A DNA stretch of 31,781 nt from Halieaceae bacterium UBA6060. GTDB taxonomy: Bacteria > Pseudomonadota > Gammaproteobacteria > Pseudomonadales > Halieaceae. The notes under the pieces were generated by a model, which made no database searches, was not told the DNA's origin, and worked only from the letters and a program-made list of their open reading frames with translations. Of the stretch, positions 24,248 to 31,781 are shown piece after piece. Within the stretch, counting starts at the first letter, position 1. Each line of letters begins with the position of its first letter. A program made the position numbers and the translations under genes. Where the stretch lies: positions 1 through 31,781 of the forward strand of contig DIYG01000138.1 of NCBI GenBank assembly GCA_002428935.1. The letters are read 5' to 3'.

Positions 24248-24454
24248 ATGTCGACAGTAACCGGTACCGTAAAGTGGTTTAACGAAACCAAAGGCTACGG
24301 CTTCATTGAACAGGAAGGCGGACCCGATGTTTTCGTTCACTTCAGCGCTATCAAAGGTGACGGGTTTCGCACCCTGACCGATGGCCAAAAAGTGGAGTTC
24401 ACGGTCGCCGACGGCCAGAAAGGCCCCCAAGCAGAGAACGTGGTTGCTGTTTAA
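24248..24454 (+). CDS. Cold-shock-domain protein (CspA family)
   Basis: A 68-residue cold-shock protein with the standard single OB-fold: TGTVKWFNETKGYGFI including RNP1 (KGYGFI, residues 15-20) and RNP2 VFVHFSAI, ending in GPQAENVV. These proteins bind single-stranded RNA and DNA and melt mRNA structure, in the cold or in stationary phase. AAGGTAG precedes the ATG. It has a very long upstream leader and a strong terminator 74 bases past the stop, so it is most likely monocistronic. Confidence 0.97.
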   Translation: MSTVTGTVKWFNETKGYGFIEQEGGPDVFVHFSAIKGDGFRTLTDGQKVEFTVADGQKGPQAENVVAV

Positions 24455-24527
24455 TACAGTTTGCCGCGGCCAACGATGGGCCGGTAACGAGTAATCTCGT
24501 CCGCCTTCATCGCGATGGCTAAAACCC

Positions 24528-24557
24528 AAAGGGCGTCCCGCAACGGACGCCCTTTTT
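24528..24557. terminator. Bidirectional Rho-independent terminator
   Basis: AAAGGGCGTCC and GGACGCCCTTT form an eleven-pair stem with a six-base loop. On the plus strand it runs into TTTTTCGTTTT, ending the cold-shock mRNA. On the minus strand TTTGGGTTTT follows, so it can also end the thiolase operon that converges from 24654. A further perfect hairpin, CTGGAT-CTAA-ATCCAG, lies at 24571-24586. Confidence 0.92.
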
Positions 24558-24653
24558 CGTTTTAACCCCGCTGGATCTAAATCCAGGTCCCAGCGAAGCT
24601 TCCGGGCATCAGCTCAATTCCAGGGCCGTCAATCCAAGGTCGGTTCCGGGTAC

Positions 24654-25853
24654 CTAGACACGCTCAATGAGCAGGGCGCTACCCGACCCGGCGGCGCCGG
24701 CCGCGGCAACAACCCCTCGCTGGAGATCACGGCGCTCGAGTTCATCAAGGAGTGTCAGGGTCATGATCGCGCCGGTCGCTCCCATAGGGTGCCCCAGGGC
24801 GATGCAGCCGCCGTTTACATTGAACTTCTCATCATCAACACCCAGGCGTCGCTTCGCCAGAACGCTGGTTGCGGCGAAGGCCTCGTGCACCTCGAATAGG
24901 TCCACATCGTCGGCGCTCAGACCTGTGCGGCTCAGCAGAGCCTCCGTGGCAGAAATGCAGCCGGTGAGCACCTGCAAGGGGTCCGTGGCCGCCGTTACGC
25001 TTACGGAGACTCGGGCCCGGGGCTGAATGCCCAACTGCGTGCCCACGGACTCATCTCCAAGGAATACGGTAGCCGCAGCATCGGCCATCGCCGGTGAATT
25101 ACCCGCCGTGTGCACATGCCGAATCTCATCCAGCTGGGGATTCGCCGCGAGCTGAAATTTATCTACACCGCTGGCACCCAAGCGGGCGAAGGCAGGCGGA
25201 AGGGCCGCCAGGCTTTCCAGCGTCGTGTCATCGCGAATGCACTCATCGCGATCCGCCAAACCCCCAGGGGTCTTGATGGGTAAGATCGACGGGGCGAACC
25301 AGCCCTCATCGCGTGCCTTTGCCGCCCGCTCCTGACTCAGTAAAGCAATGGCGTCGACCTCTTCGCGACTGATGTTTTCTCGACTGGCGATGAGATCGGC
25401 ACCGCTTCCCATGAGCAGGGTGCGACAGCGCTGGGCGAACTCTCCATCGGCGAAGATCCTCGCCGCATCGGACAGCATCGGTACCCGAGACATCATCTCG
25501 ACCCCGCCCGCCACGGCGCTGGAAAGGTTTCCCGTCTGGATCTTCAGCGCCGCCAGCGCCAGGGCATCGATACTCGATGAGCAGAACCGGTGTACCGTAA
25601 GACCCGGAACCGTATCCGGCCAACCGGCGTAAAGGAGCGAATTCCGGGCGATATTGGCGGCCTGCTCACCGTGTTGCGTCACGCAGCCAAGAATGACCTC
25701 GCCCACATCCGCGGGATTCAAGCCCGTACCCGCGCACAGGCCGTCATACAACTGGGTTAGCAGGGCCTGAGGCGTCAATTCGTGGAGTGCGCCGGACTCC
25801 TTGGCCTTGGTCCGAGGACTGCGCAGGCCCGCGTAGATGAGTGCTTGATTCAT
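24654..25853 (-). CDS. Thiolase-family protein lacking the CxG cysteine
   Basis: A 399-residue thiolase-fold acyltransferase. The nucleophile Cys91 is present (HRFCSSS), as are the HEAF motif (His323) and GHPMGATG (His355). The C-terminal CxG motif, which supplies the second catalytic cysteine in ordinary thiolases, is replaced by AAAGAAGSG with alanine at the cysteine position (385). A cysteine appears instead in NGGCIALGHP (350), where alanine is usual. It may therefore use a changed acid/base, favour one direction, or have a non-thiolytic role. It follows the SCP2-type thiolase gene by 60 bases and is the last gene of the nmo-acs-thiolase operon. Confidence 0.9.
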   Translation of the reverse strand: MNQALIYAGLRSPRTKAKESGALHELTPQALLTQLYDGLCAGTGLNPADVGEVILGCVTQHGEQAANIARNSLLYAGWPDTVPGLTVHRFCSSSIDALALAALKIQTGNLSSAVAGGVEMMSRVPMLSDAARIFADGEFAQRCRTLLMGSGADLIASRENISREEVDAIALLSQERAAKARDEGWFAPSILPIKTPGGLADRDECIRDDTTLESLAALPPAFARLGASGVDKFQLAANPQLDEIRHVHTAGNSPAMADAAATVFLGDESVGTQLGIQPRARVSVSVTAATDPLQVLTGCISATEALLSRTGLSADDVDLFEVHEAFAATSVLAKRRLGVDDEKFNVNGGCIALGHPMGATGAIMTLTLLDELERRDLQRGVVAAAGAAGSGSALLIERV

Positions 25854-25913
25854 GAAGCCTTCCTCGGGAACGGAGAAAAGCCCTGGTGGATGTCCGTGGT
25901 GTTGATCTCTCCC

Positions 25914-27146
25914 TTATTCACCTACGCCGACCACCAGACTGACACAGGTGGTCGTGCTGCCTCCCACATTGAAGGTGATCATGTTTTCCGCGCCATCGAT
26001 CTGCATGGGACCCGCCCGACCACTTACCTGACGGGCGCAATCCAGCGCCATCCGCACGCCCGTCGCACCTACCGGGTGCCCCAAACCGATGAGCCCCCCA
26101 CTGGCATTCACGGGGAATGCCCCATCGCGCTCGATGACGCCCTCTTCAACCGCCTTCCAGGATTCTCCCGGCGCAGTGATACCAGCATGGTCGATGGCCA
26201 TGTACTCGGTGACCGTGAAACAGTCGTGAGTTTCCAGGCCATTCAGCTCGCGAATGTTGGCAAAGCCAGCTCTCCCTACGGCCTCGGATAAGGTCGCTGC
26301 CGCATGGGGGAACAACAAGGGCTGTCCTTCGGACAGCGCCAGCTTCTGTTCCAGCAACAGGGGCGCCGAGCGATGACCCCAGCCTTTGATGCGGGGAATA
26401 TCGGATAGCTTAAGGCCCAGCTTCGCCGCGTGCTCTCGGGCCATTTTTTCGCTGGCCAGGACAACGCAGGCCGCGCCATCGGTAATCTGCCCGCAATCGA
26501 GTTTTCGCACCCGCCCTTCGATCACCGGATTCAATGCATCGTCTTCTTTGAAACAGCCCTCGGGGAACTGCCAGTCCCGGGACTGAGCGTTGGGGTTTCG
26601 CCGGGCATGATCGAAATTGACCTCGGCGATACGGGCGAGATGCTCATGATCAAGGCCGTGGCGCTTCTCATATTCGGCGCTGATACGGTCAAAGAGATGC
26701 GGCCAGGGGAAGTCGCAGTCCGTCGCCTCCTGCCCTTGCCAGGCGGCGGCACCAAGATACTCGGCACCGGTCTGGCCATTGACATTGCGCATCAGCTCAA
26801 GACCCAGCACGCAGGCCACATCGTAGTGCCCAGCCTCGATATCGCGCATGGCCGAAAGCATGGCGATGGATCCCGAAGCGCAGGCGGCCTCATGCCGCGA
26901 GGTGGGTATGGCGGATAGTTCTGGAAATACGTGGGCAAAGAAACCGCCGATCAGGCCCTGACCGCAGAATAAATCGGCCACAAAGTTTCCCACGTGACCC
27001 ACTTCGATTTGCGCCGGATCGATGGCCGCATCACGCACCCCGGTTTCCAGCACCTCGCGAAACATGGCAAACAGATCCAGGCCCTCGCGATCCCAGTTGC
27101 GGGCAAAGTCCGTCTGCGCACCGCCCAATAGATACACTGCTGTCAC
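25914..27146 (-). CDS. SCP2-type thiolase / acetyl-CoA acetyltransferase-like
   Basis: A thiolase of the SCP2/SCP-x subfamily, 410 residues from a GTG at 27146 that has GAGGA eight bases upstream; a GTG at 27194 would add 16 less likely residues. The nucleophile is Cys89 (HEAACASGS), HDCF replaces NEAF (THDCFTVTEY), the histidine is His357 in GLGHPVGATG, and the C-terminal cysteine is Cys401 in GGSTTTCVS. Subfamily members cleave branched or sterol side-chain 3-ketoacyl-CoAs, often with a small DUF35 OB-fold partner; no such gene is in this window. It sits between an acyl-CoA synthetase and a second thiolase. Confidence 0.92.
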   Translation of the reverse strand: MTAVYLLGGAQTDFARNWDREGLDLFAMFREVLETGVRDAAIDPAQIEVGHVGNFVADLFCGQGLIGGFFAHVFPELSAIPTSRHEAACASGSIAMLSAMRDIEAGHYDVACVLGLELMRNVNGQTGAEYLGAAAWQGQEATDCDFPWPHLFDRISAEYEKRHGLDHEHLARIAEVNFDHARRNPNAQSRDWQFPEGCFKEDDALNPVIEGRVRKLDCGQITDGAACVVLASEKMAREHAAKLGLKLSDIPRIKGWGHRSAPLLLEQKLALSEGQPLLFPHAAATLSEAVGRAGFANIRELNGLETHDCFTVTEYMAIDHAGITAPGESWKAVEEGVIERDGAFPVNASGGLIGLGHPVGATGVRMALDCARQVSGRAGPMQIDGAENMITFNVGGSTTTCVSLVVGVGE

Positions 27147-27239
27147 TACCGATTCCTCATTCCTGTATTCGTGTCTTCCTAGGTCCGGGAACACTCCCGG
27201 AGCCGAAAATCTCTTCCTGGCTTATGCAACCGAAGGGCC

Positions 27240-28904
27240 TTAGCCCTCCACGGCCTCTCGCAAGGCGCTTCGAACAACTTTGCCCAGGGGGTTCCGTGGT
27301 AGCGCCTCAAAAACTTCGAGGCGCTCGGGGAGCTTGAAGCGAGCCATTCCCTTGTCCGTCAAAAACCCCCGTACCGCCTCCAGACTGGGAGCCTCCTCGC
27401 CGGCAACGGGCACCACGCAGGCGCAAACGCGTTCTCCAAGATCGTCGTCGGCGAAGGCGCAAACCGCGGCCTCCGCAAGACCCGGCATGCCTTCGATCTG
27501 GCTGTCGATCTCGGCGGGAGATAGCTTTACGCCCCCGCGATTGATGATGTCTTTACAGCGCCCGACAATGCGGTAGTGGCTGGGTTGTTCGGGACAAATT
27601 TCCACGAGGTCGCCACTGCGAAAGAAACCGTCGGTGGTAAACACACCACTACCGTCATGGTTCAGGTAGCCATCGAATACCCCCGGGCCATCAACGCAAA
27701 GCTCTCCAGGCGTGCCGGGCTCCTCCACCTCGCTCCCGGTTTCCGGGTCCACCACCCGGGTAATCATCGTATCCGGTGCATAGCTTTCGAAGCTCGCCGA
27801 GCCCTGGCCCATGCGCGGGAAAAGCGCCGCGCGATGGGCGGGGTCAGGAGAGTTCTCCGGGGTGCTGATCAAACCGATGCCTTCGTTGGACCCATAGAAG
27901 TTGATGATGGGCTTGCCAAACCGAGTCTCAAAGGTATCGATCATTGCTGGAGACAGAGGCACGGAACCAGAACCGATCACCCGCAGAGCGCTGAAATCGA
28001 ATTGCTCCCACATTTCCGGTTGCTGGGCCAATCGATTGAGGAGCGGCGGCGGCGCCAGGGTGAAGTTCACCGCCTCACTCTGCAACTGGCCCAGGTAAAG
28101 GGGGATATCCAGGGGATGATGGAGAACCAGGGTGCTGTTATGGAGAGCCGAGGGAAATAGGAAGCCCCCCAGGGCCGCCATGTTGATCATGGGAAAGGGT
28201 GACAAAAACCGCTCCCCATCCTGAAACTGGGCCGCGTGGGACGTTAGGCGCCCCTGGGCAAGCCACATGTTTTGCGTTCGCGGAACACCCTTGGGGGTTC
28301 CCGTGGTCCCCGACGTCCAGGCGATGGTCAGGAGCGCATCGGCGTCGGACGCCCATTGGCCATCGGGCGGGGCAACTGCGGACTCGTCTTTGCCCGCGAA
28401 CACGTCCAGGTCCTCACCGACGCTCCACACGGGTGTTGCAGACAGCACGTCTTTTGCCTGCTTCGCCAAAGGCGCGCCGCGCAGATCATCCAGGGTAATC
28501 ATGGCGGCGGGAACCAGTTCGTGGGCAAAGTGCTTGAGCTCATGGGCGCCGTACTGCACCGCAATGGGTGATATCACCGCGCCCAACTTGCTGAGGGCGT
28601 AGTACAACACGATGAGTTCGCTGGTGTTGGGCAGCTGGAGCACCACCGAATCGCCCGCGCGAATGCCCCGCTCCGCCAGCTCCAGGGCACAGGCGCTGCT
28701 GGCCCGATCAAGCTGCTTCACCGTAAGACGTTGGGCGGAAGCGCCGGTGAGCTCCGCTTTGTTGGGTTGGTCTACCACGGCTTCGCGATCAGGCGTTGCC
28801 TCGGCGTTGCGCCGCAACAGGTCGTGAAGGGTGAGATCCCCCCATAACTGAGAGGCTCGATACTTTTCTATACGGGCGGTGCGGCGGTGACTGGAATCGT
28901 GCAT
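27240..28904 (-). CDS. Acyl-CoA synthetase (AMP-forming), carboxylate-CoA ligase type
   Basis: A 554-residue ANL-superfamily acid-CoA ligase. Motifs: A3 WTSGTTGTPKG (196-206), A5 FYGSNEG (336-342), A7 RSGDLVE (429-435), A8 GRCKDIINRGG (448-458) and catalytic Lys542 in PRNPLGK. The pattern resembles cyclohexanecarboxylate-CoA or 2,3-dihydroxybenzoate-type ligases rather than long-chain FadD, but substrate choice is uncertain. The ATG lies three bases after the stop of the nitronate monooxygenase-like gene, with GGAG inside that gene's last codons, so translation is probably coupled. Its product would feed the two downstream thiolases after further oxidation. Confidence 0.93.
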   Translation of the reverse strand: MHDSSHRRTARIEKYRASQLWGDLTLHDLLRRNAEATPDREAVVDQPNKAELTGASAQRLTVKQLDRASSACALELAERGIRAGDSVVLQLPNTSELIVLYYALSKLGAVISPIAVQYGAHELKHFAHELVPAAMITLDDLRGAPLAKQAKDVLSATPVWSVGEDLDVFAGKDESAVAPPDGQWASDADALLTIAWTSGTTGTPKGVPRTQNMWLAQGRLTSHAAQFQDGERFLSPFPMINMAALGGFLFPSALHNSTLVLHHPLDIPLYLGQLQSEAVNFTLAPPPLLNRLAQQPEMWEQFDFSALRVIGSGSVPLSPAMIDTFETRFGKPIINFYGSNEGIGLISTPENSPDPAHRAALFPRMGQGSASFESYAPDTMITRVVDPETGSEVEEPGTPGELCVDGPGVFDGYLNHDGSGVFTTDGFFRSGDLVEICPEQPSHYRIVGRCKDIINRGGVKLSPAEIDSQIEGMPGLAEAAVCAFADDDLGERVCACVVPVAGEEAPSLEAVRGFLTDKGMARFKLPERLEVFEALPRNPLGKVVRSALREAVEG

Positions 28905-28907
28905 GGT

Positions 28908-29822
28908 TCAGCGCTCCTTGGCGGCCTTATAGGTCCGCTCCAGTTCATCAACAATGGCAGCGATGGACAGCACTTCATCAATAGCACCCACGCCTTGACC
29001 CGCAGCCCAGACATCCCGCCAGCGTTTTGCATCCCCCGAAGATTTTATTATGTCGATTTCTCCAGCCTGGGGCATGTTGGCCGGGTCGTAGCCCGCCGCC
29101 TCCAGACTGGCCCGTAGCCAGTTGGCCTTCACTCCCGTGAGGGCGTCGGAGCAGACAATATCGGCCCCGGAAGCCTCCACCACCATCTGTTTATACGCGG
29201 GGTCCGCCATGCTCTCTTCGCTGGCGATAAAACGCGTACCCAGATAGGCAAAGTCTGCCCCCAATACCTCGGCAGCGCGTACGGCGCGACCCGTGGTAAT
29301 ACCACCGCCTAAAACCAGAAGCCCGTCGTAGTGACGGCGTATCTCCTCCACAAAGGCGAAGCCCGATTGCTGACCCGTATGACCGCCGGCACCGGCAGCG
29401 ACCAGAACCAATCCGTCAACCCCGGCTTCGATGGCTTTTGCGGCAAAGCGTATATCGATCACATCGGCGAGAATGATGCCACCATAGGCGTGAACCCGTT
29501 CCACCGCCTCCCGAGGACTGCCCAGGGCGGTGATCACAATGGGCGCCTGAAACCGTTCGGCCAGGGCCAGATCATCGTGTCGCCGCTGGTTGGAGCGGTG
29601 CATCATCAGATTGATGGCCCAGGGCGCGTCGCTATCGCTCACTGAGCTGCTGATCTGCGTGAGCCAGCGTTCGAGGTCTTCTACGGTGCGCGCGTTCACC
29701 GATGGAAAACTGCCAACGATACCCGCACGACAGCTTGCGATGACCATTTCCGGTCCCGATTGGAGGAACATGGGCGCTTGAAACACAGGAATACGGAGGC
29801 GTTCGCGCAATGCTGTTGTCAT
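28908..29822 (-). CDS. Nitronate monooxygenase / FabK-like flavoprotein
   Basis: A 304-residue FMN-binding TIM-barrel protein of the 2-nitropropane dioxygenase family. Visible features are IPVFQAPMF near the N terminus, GSFPSVNART, the phosphate-binding region VLGGGITTGRAV and GAGGHTGQQ, which carries the family's active-site histidine. Characterised members oxidise nitronates, or reduce enoyl thioesters as FabK does. In an operon with acyl-CoA synthetase and thiolases, an enoyl-CoA-related role is as plausible as nitronate detoxification (inference). It is the first gene of the minus-strand operon and diverges from the carotenoid oxygenase gene across 211 bases. Confidence 0.92.
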   Translation of the reverse strand: MTTALRERLRIPVFQAPMFLQSGPEMVIASCRAGIVGSFPSVNARTVEDLERWLTQISSSVSDSDAPWAINLMMHRSNQRRHDDLALAERFQAPIVITALGSPREAVERVHAYGGIILADVIDIRFAAKAIEAGVDGLVLVAAGAGGHTGQQSGFAFVEEIRRHYDGLLVLGGGITTGRAVRAAEVLGADFAYLGTRFIASEESMADPAYKQMVVEASGADIVCSDALTGVKANWLRASLEAAGYDPANMPQAGEIDIIKSSGDAKRWRDVWAAGQGVGAIDEVLSIAAIVDELERTYKAAKER

Positions 29823-29873
29823 GAATTCGGGGACCAGAGTTACTTTTATTAAAGGACCGAGTCTAGGTCAGCA

Positions 29874-29899
29874 CCCCTAGCGGTGCAACACGGTAGGGG
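29874..29899. promoter_or_regulatory. Inverted repeat CCCCTA-N14-TAGGGG in the divergent promoter region
   Basis: Six-base arms (29874-29879 and 29894-29899) flank a centre containing GTGCAACAC, itself a small inverted repeat. It lies about 50 bases upstream of the nitronate monooxygenase start. It could be an operator or a leader hairpin; no regulator gene is adjacent. Confidence 0.4.
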
Positions 29900-29962
29900 C
29901 GACCGAACAGTGCGTATTCCCGGCTCAGGACAGCCATTCTTCCGTCGCGGTCACCAATTACT

Positions 29963-29990
29963 TGCATAAACGTACCACAAAGTTATACTC
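29963..29990 (+). promoter_or_regulatory. Predicted promoter of the carotenoid oxygenase gene
   Basis: TTGCAT (29963-29968), a 16-base spacer and TATACT (29985-29990), a near-consensus -10, give a start near 29997 and a leader of about 37 bases. The -35 is weak, so an activator may be needed. Confidence 0.5.
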
Positions 29991-30033
29991 AAAGTTCAAA
30001 AAACGTTCCGGATAAAGAGAGAGATCGATCACC

Positions 30034-31551
30034 ATGGAAGCTGCACGCCTGTTGATGGACTACCCCACCGTTGAACACTGCGTTGGACCTGTCACCCATT
30101 TCGATGACGCCCCATCCTGGATTTACAACCTGGATAACCCTTACCTCCATGGCCCCTACGCGCCGACGGTCCACGAGCTAAGCAAAGACGACCTGGTCGT
30201 TGAGGGTGAGTTGCCCCTGGACCTGGTGGGCGCCTACTTCCGCAATGGTCCCAACCCGATCCATCAACCGAAGAATCGCTATCACCCCTTCGACGGCGAT
30301 GGCATGGTTCATGGGGTCTACTTTAAAGACGGAAAGGCCAACTACCGGAACCGCTGGATACAGACCGAGGCCCTCACGGAAGAGAAAGCACGGGGCAGCT
30401 CCGTATCACCGGGGGTAATGGGGCCCTTTGACTACAGCGTGTCGCCTTTTGGCATCAAAGATACCTCCAACACGGACGTCATCTACTACCGCGACCAGCT
30501 AATCACCCTGTGGTACAACGCCGGCAATCCCTATGCCCTCCACGGCGAGTCCCTGGACACGCTTCACGCCTTTGAGCTTCCCGGGCGCAAGCATCGCCGC
30601 ATGTCAGCGCACTCGAAAATTGACTGGGCCACCGGCGAACTGCTGTTCTTCGATTATGGTGATGAACCGCCGTTTATGACCTACGGCATCGCCGACAAAG
30701 ACGGCAAGCTGGTACACGAGACCGCCGTTGAGCTTCCCGGCCCTCGACTGCCCCACGATATGGGCTTCACGCCAAACTACGTGGTGCTCCACGATTTGCC
30801 CTTTTTCCACAACATGGATGTACTGCGTCAGCATCACATGCGGGTTTTGACCTTCCACCGCAATATGCCCACACGCTTCGGCATTGCGCCCCGCAACGGC
30901 GAACACACCAACGTGCGCTGGTTCGACTGCGAGCCCTGCTACATCCTGCACGTGAGCAACTGCTGGGAGGACGGCGACTGGGTTGTCATGGATGGCTGTC
31001 GGTCGACCAACCCAATGCCGTCGGCCAGCGACGATGAGGGCGAGCTGTCCCATATGCTGGCGTACATGCGCCTGGAGGCGAACAATTACCGCTGGCGTTT
31101 CAACCTTCGCACGGGCGAAGTCCGCGAGGGAGACCTCGATGACCTGAATACGGAGTTCAACAAGACCAACCCCCTATTCCACGGTGTTGAGAGTCGCTAC
31201 GCATATCACCAGCGCATCCCCCTCCTCCATGAGGGCGGGCACACCCTACGCTTCACCGGGCTGGTCAAGTACGACAATGAATCGGGCAAGCGCTGGGAGT
31301 GGGATTACGGTCCCGGCGTTTTTGGTAGCGAAGCCGTATTCGCACCGAAACATGGCGCCACCCGGGACAGCATCGAAGATGACGGCTACGTGATCACCCT
31401 GGTAACGGACACCAAGGACTGGTCCTCCTGGTGTCTGGTGTTCGACGCCCAGAACGTTGAACACGGCCCCATGGCCCGCGTGCGTATGCCTCAACGCGTA
31501 CCCTATGGCTTTCATGCCACCTGGGTGCGAGGTTCGGATATGCATCTTTGA
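30034..31551 (+). CDS. Carotenoid oxygenase family dioxygenase (RPE65/lignostilbene type)
   Basis: A complete 505-residue non-haem Fe(II) dioxygenase of the carotenoid cleavage family. The four iron-binding histidines are visible: His193 (SAHSKID), His241 (LPHDMGF), His306 (ILHVSNCWE) and His494 (GFHATWV). YFRNGPNP (68-75) and FDGDGMVHG (86-94) are the usual N-terminal motifs. Members split C=C bonds of carotenoids, apocarotenoids or stilbenes to two aldehydes or ketones. No signal peptide is seen. The divergent CoA operon and the following dehydrogenase could process the products (inference). Start ATG 30034 is preceded by AGAGAG. Confidence 0.95.
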   Translation: MEAARLLMDYPTVEHCVGPVTHFDDAPSWIYNLDNPYLHGPYAPTVHELSKDDLVVEGELPLDLVGAYFRNGPNPIHQPKNRYHPFDGDGMVHGVYFKDGKANYRNRWIQTEALTEEKARGSSVSPGVMGPFDYSVSPFGIKDTSNTDVIYYRDQLITLWYNAGNPYALHGESLDTLHAFELPGRKHRRMSAHSKIDWATGELLFFDYGDEPPFMTYGIADKDGKLVHETAVELPGPRLPHDMGFTPNYVVLHDLPFFHNMDVLRQHHMRVLTFHRNMPTRFGIAPRNGEHTNVRWFDCEPCYILHVSNCWEDGDWVVMDGCRSTNPMPSASDDEGELSHMLAYMRLEANNYRWRFNLRTGEVREGDLDDLNTEFNKTNPLFHGVESRYAYHQRIPLLHEGGHTLRFTGLVKYDNESGKRWEWDYGPGVFGSEAVFAPKHGATRDSIEDDGYVITLVTDTKDWSSWCLVFDAQNVEHGPMARVRMPQRVPYGFHATWVRGSDMHL

Positions 31552-31582
31552 GCCTGTCCTTTCAAAATCGGGAGCCTGAGCT

Positions 31583-31781
31583 GTGAAGGCGGCGGACCTG
31601 GTCAAAATTGTCGGCTTTTACGGTCGCTTCACACCCACCTACTCCCGACTGGGATACGCCGCACGGCGCGTCCGCTGGACCTCCGAGCCTTTTGATTTCA
31701 GTGATCAGAACTGGCTGGTCACCGGTGCTTCAGGTGGTATCGGTGCGGCAATCGTGGCGGGAGCCGCAGCCGGCGGAGCTT
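31583..31781 (+). CDS. Short-chain dehydrogenase, DHRS12-like (N-terminal part only)
   Basis: A GTG at 31583 with GGGAG about nine bases upstream opens a frame that runs off the window edge; 66 residues are visible. The first 45 residues (MKAADLVKIVGFYGRFTP onwards) form an N-terminal extension, followed by NWLVTGASGGIGAAI, the SDR cofactor loop. A long pre-Rossmann extension with this start is seen in DHRS12-like dehydrogenases. It lies 31 bases after the carotenoid oxygenase and is probably in its operon, where it could reduce or oxidise the cleavage aldehyde. The catalytic residues lie outside the window. Confidence 0.75.
   Translation, partial: MKAADLVKIVGFYGRFTPTYSRLGYAARRVRWTSEPFDFSDQNWLVTGASGGIGAAIVAGAAAGGA

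Noticed and set aside
29996..30010. TTCAA...GTT sequence before the carotenoid oxygenase as a fourth TetR operator
   Set aside because: Only part of each half-site matches and the spacing is three rather than four bases.
1..31781. CRISPR array, prophage, insertion sequence, integron or tRNA-linked island
   Set aside because: No regularly spaced repeats, transposase, integrase or phage genes, and no tRNA cloverleaf were seen on either strand.

Overview
The window reads as the chromosome of a GC-rich, aerobic, probably marine gammaproteobacterium, plausibly of the Halieaceae (OM60/NOR5) type. That placement is inference. It rests on the gene mix: a large TonB-dependent receptor, two acyl-CoA synthetases, two thiolases, a nitronate monooxygenase-type flavoprotein, a carotenoid oxygenase and a type II (PykA-like) pyruvate kinase. 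There is no rRNA, tRNA, CRISPR array, transposase, integrase or phage gene. Coding density is high, and about 28 protein genes can be supported.

Left part (1-3.25 kb): a DUF4136-type lipoprotein gene converges on a pair of minus-strand genes, a D-2-hydroxyacid dehydrogenase followed by a spermidine-synthase-like methyltransferase-fold protein. A ChrR-type cupin gene diverges from that pair. Bases 3252-3677 are a non-coding, repeat-rich spacer with a 117-base nested palindrome.

Centre left (3.7-13.5 kb) is the most interesting block. Seven minus-strand genes form a directional array: sodium:solute symporter, TonB-dependent receptor, acyl-CoA synthetase, alpha/beta hydrolase, UbiX flavin prenyltransferase, MFS exporter and DHRS4-like short-chain dehydrogenase. 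A divergent TetR-family regulator stands at its head. A 16-base palindrome, TTCAAC-N4-GTTGAA, occurs three times: twice before the receptor and once between symporter and regulator. In both promoters one copy fills the 17-base spacer between recognisable -35 and -10 hexamers. This looks like a self-contained, ligand-induced uptake and catabolism regulon for an unidentified organic acid or ester. A strong terminator after the receptor gene probably steps down expression of the enzymes behind it.

Centre right (13.8-24.6 kb): a 1-Cys peroxiredoxin; a GNAT acetyltransferase followed by two exported proteins (one with an unrecognised internal duplication, one lipoprotein with four Asp-boxes); a minus-strand S10 serine carboxypeptidase preceded by a small hypothetical; then a plus-strand run of coniferyl-aldehyde-dehydrogenase-like enzyme, GlpQ, a MmcQ/YjbR protein and PykA. 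A cold-shock protein with a long leader follows, ending in a bidirectional terminator.

Right part (24.6-31.8 kb): a minus-strand operon (nitronate monooxygenase-like protein, acyl-CoA synthetase, SCP2-type thiolase, a thiolase lacking the usual second active-site cysteine) diverges from a carotenoid oxygenase and a DHRS12-like dehydrogenase cut by the window edge. Together they suggest oxidative cleavage of an isoprenoid or aromatic-alkene substrate followed by CoA-dependent breakdown. That link is inference.
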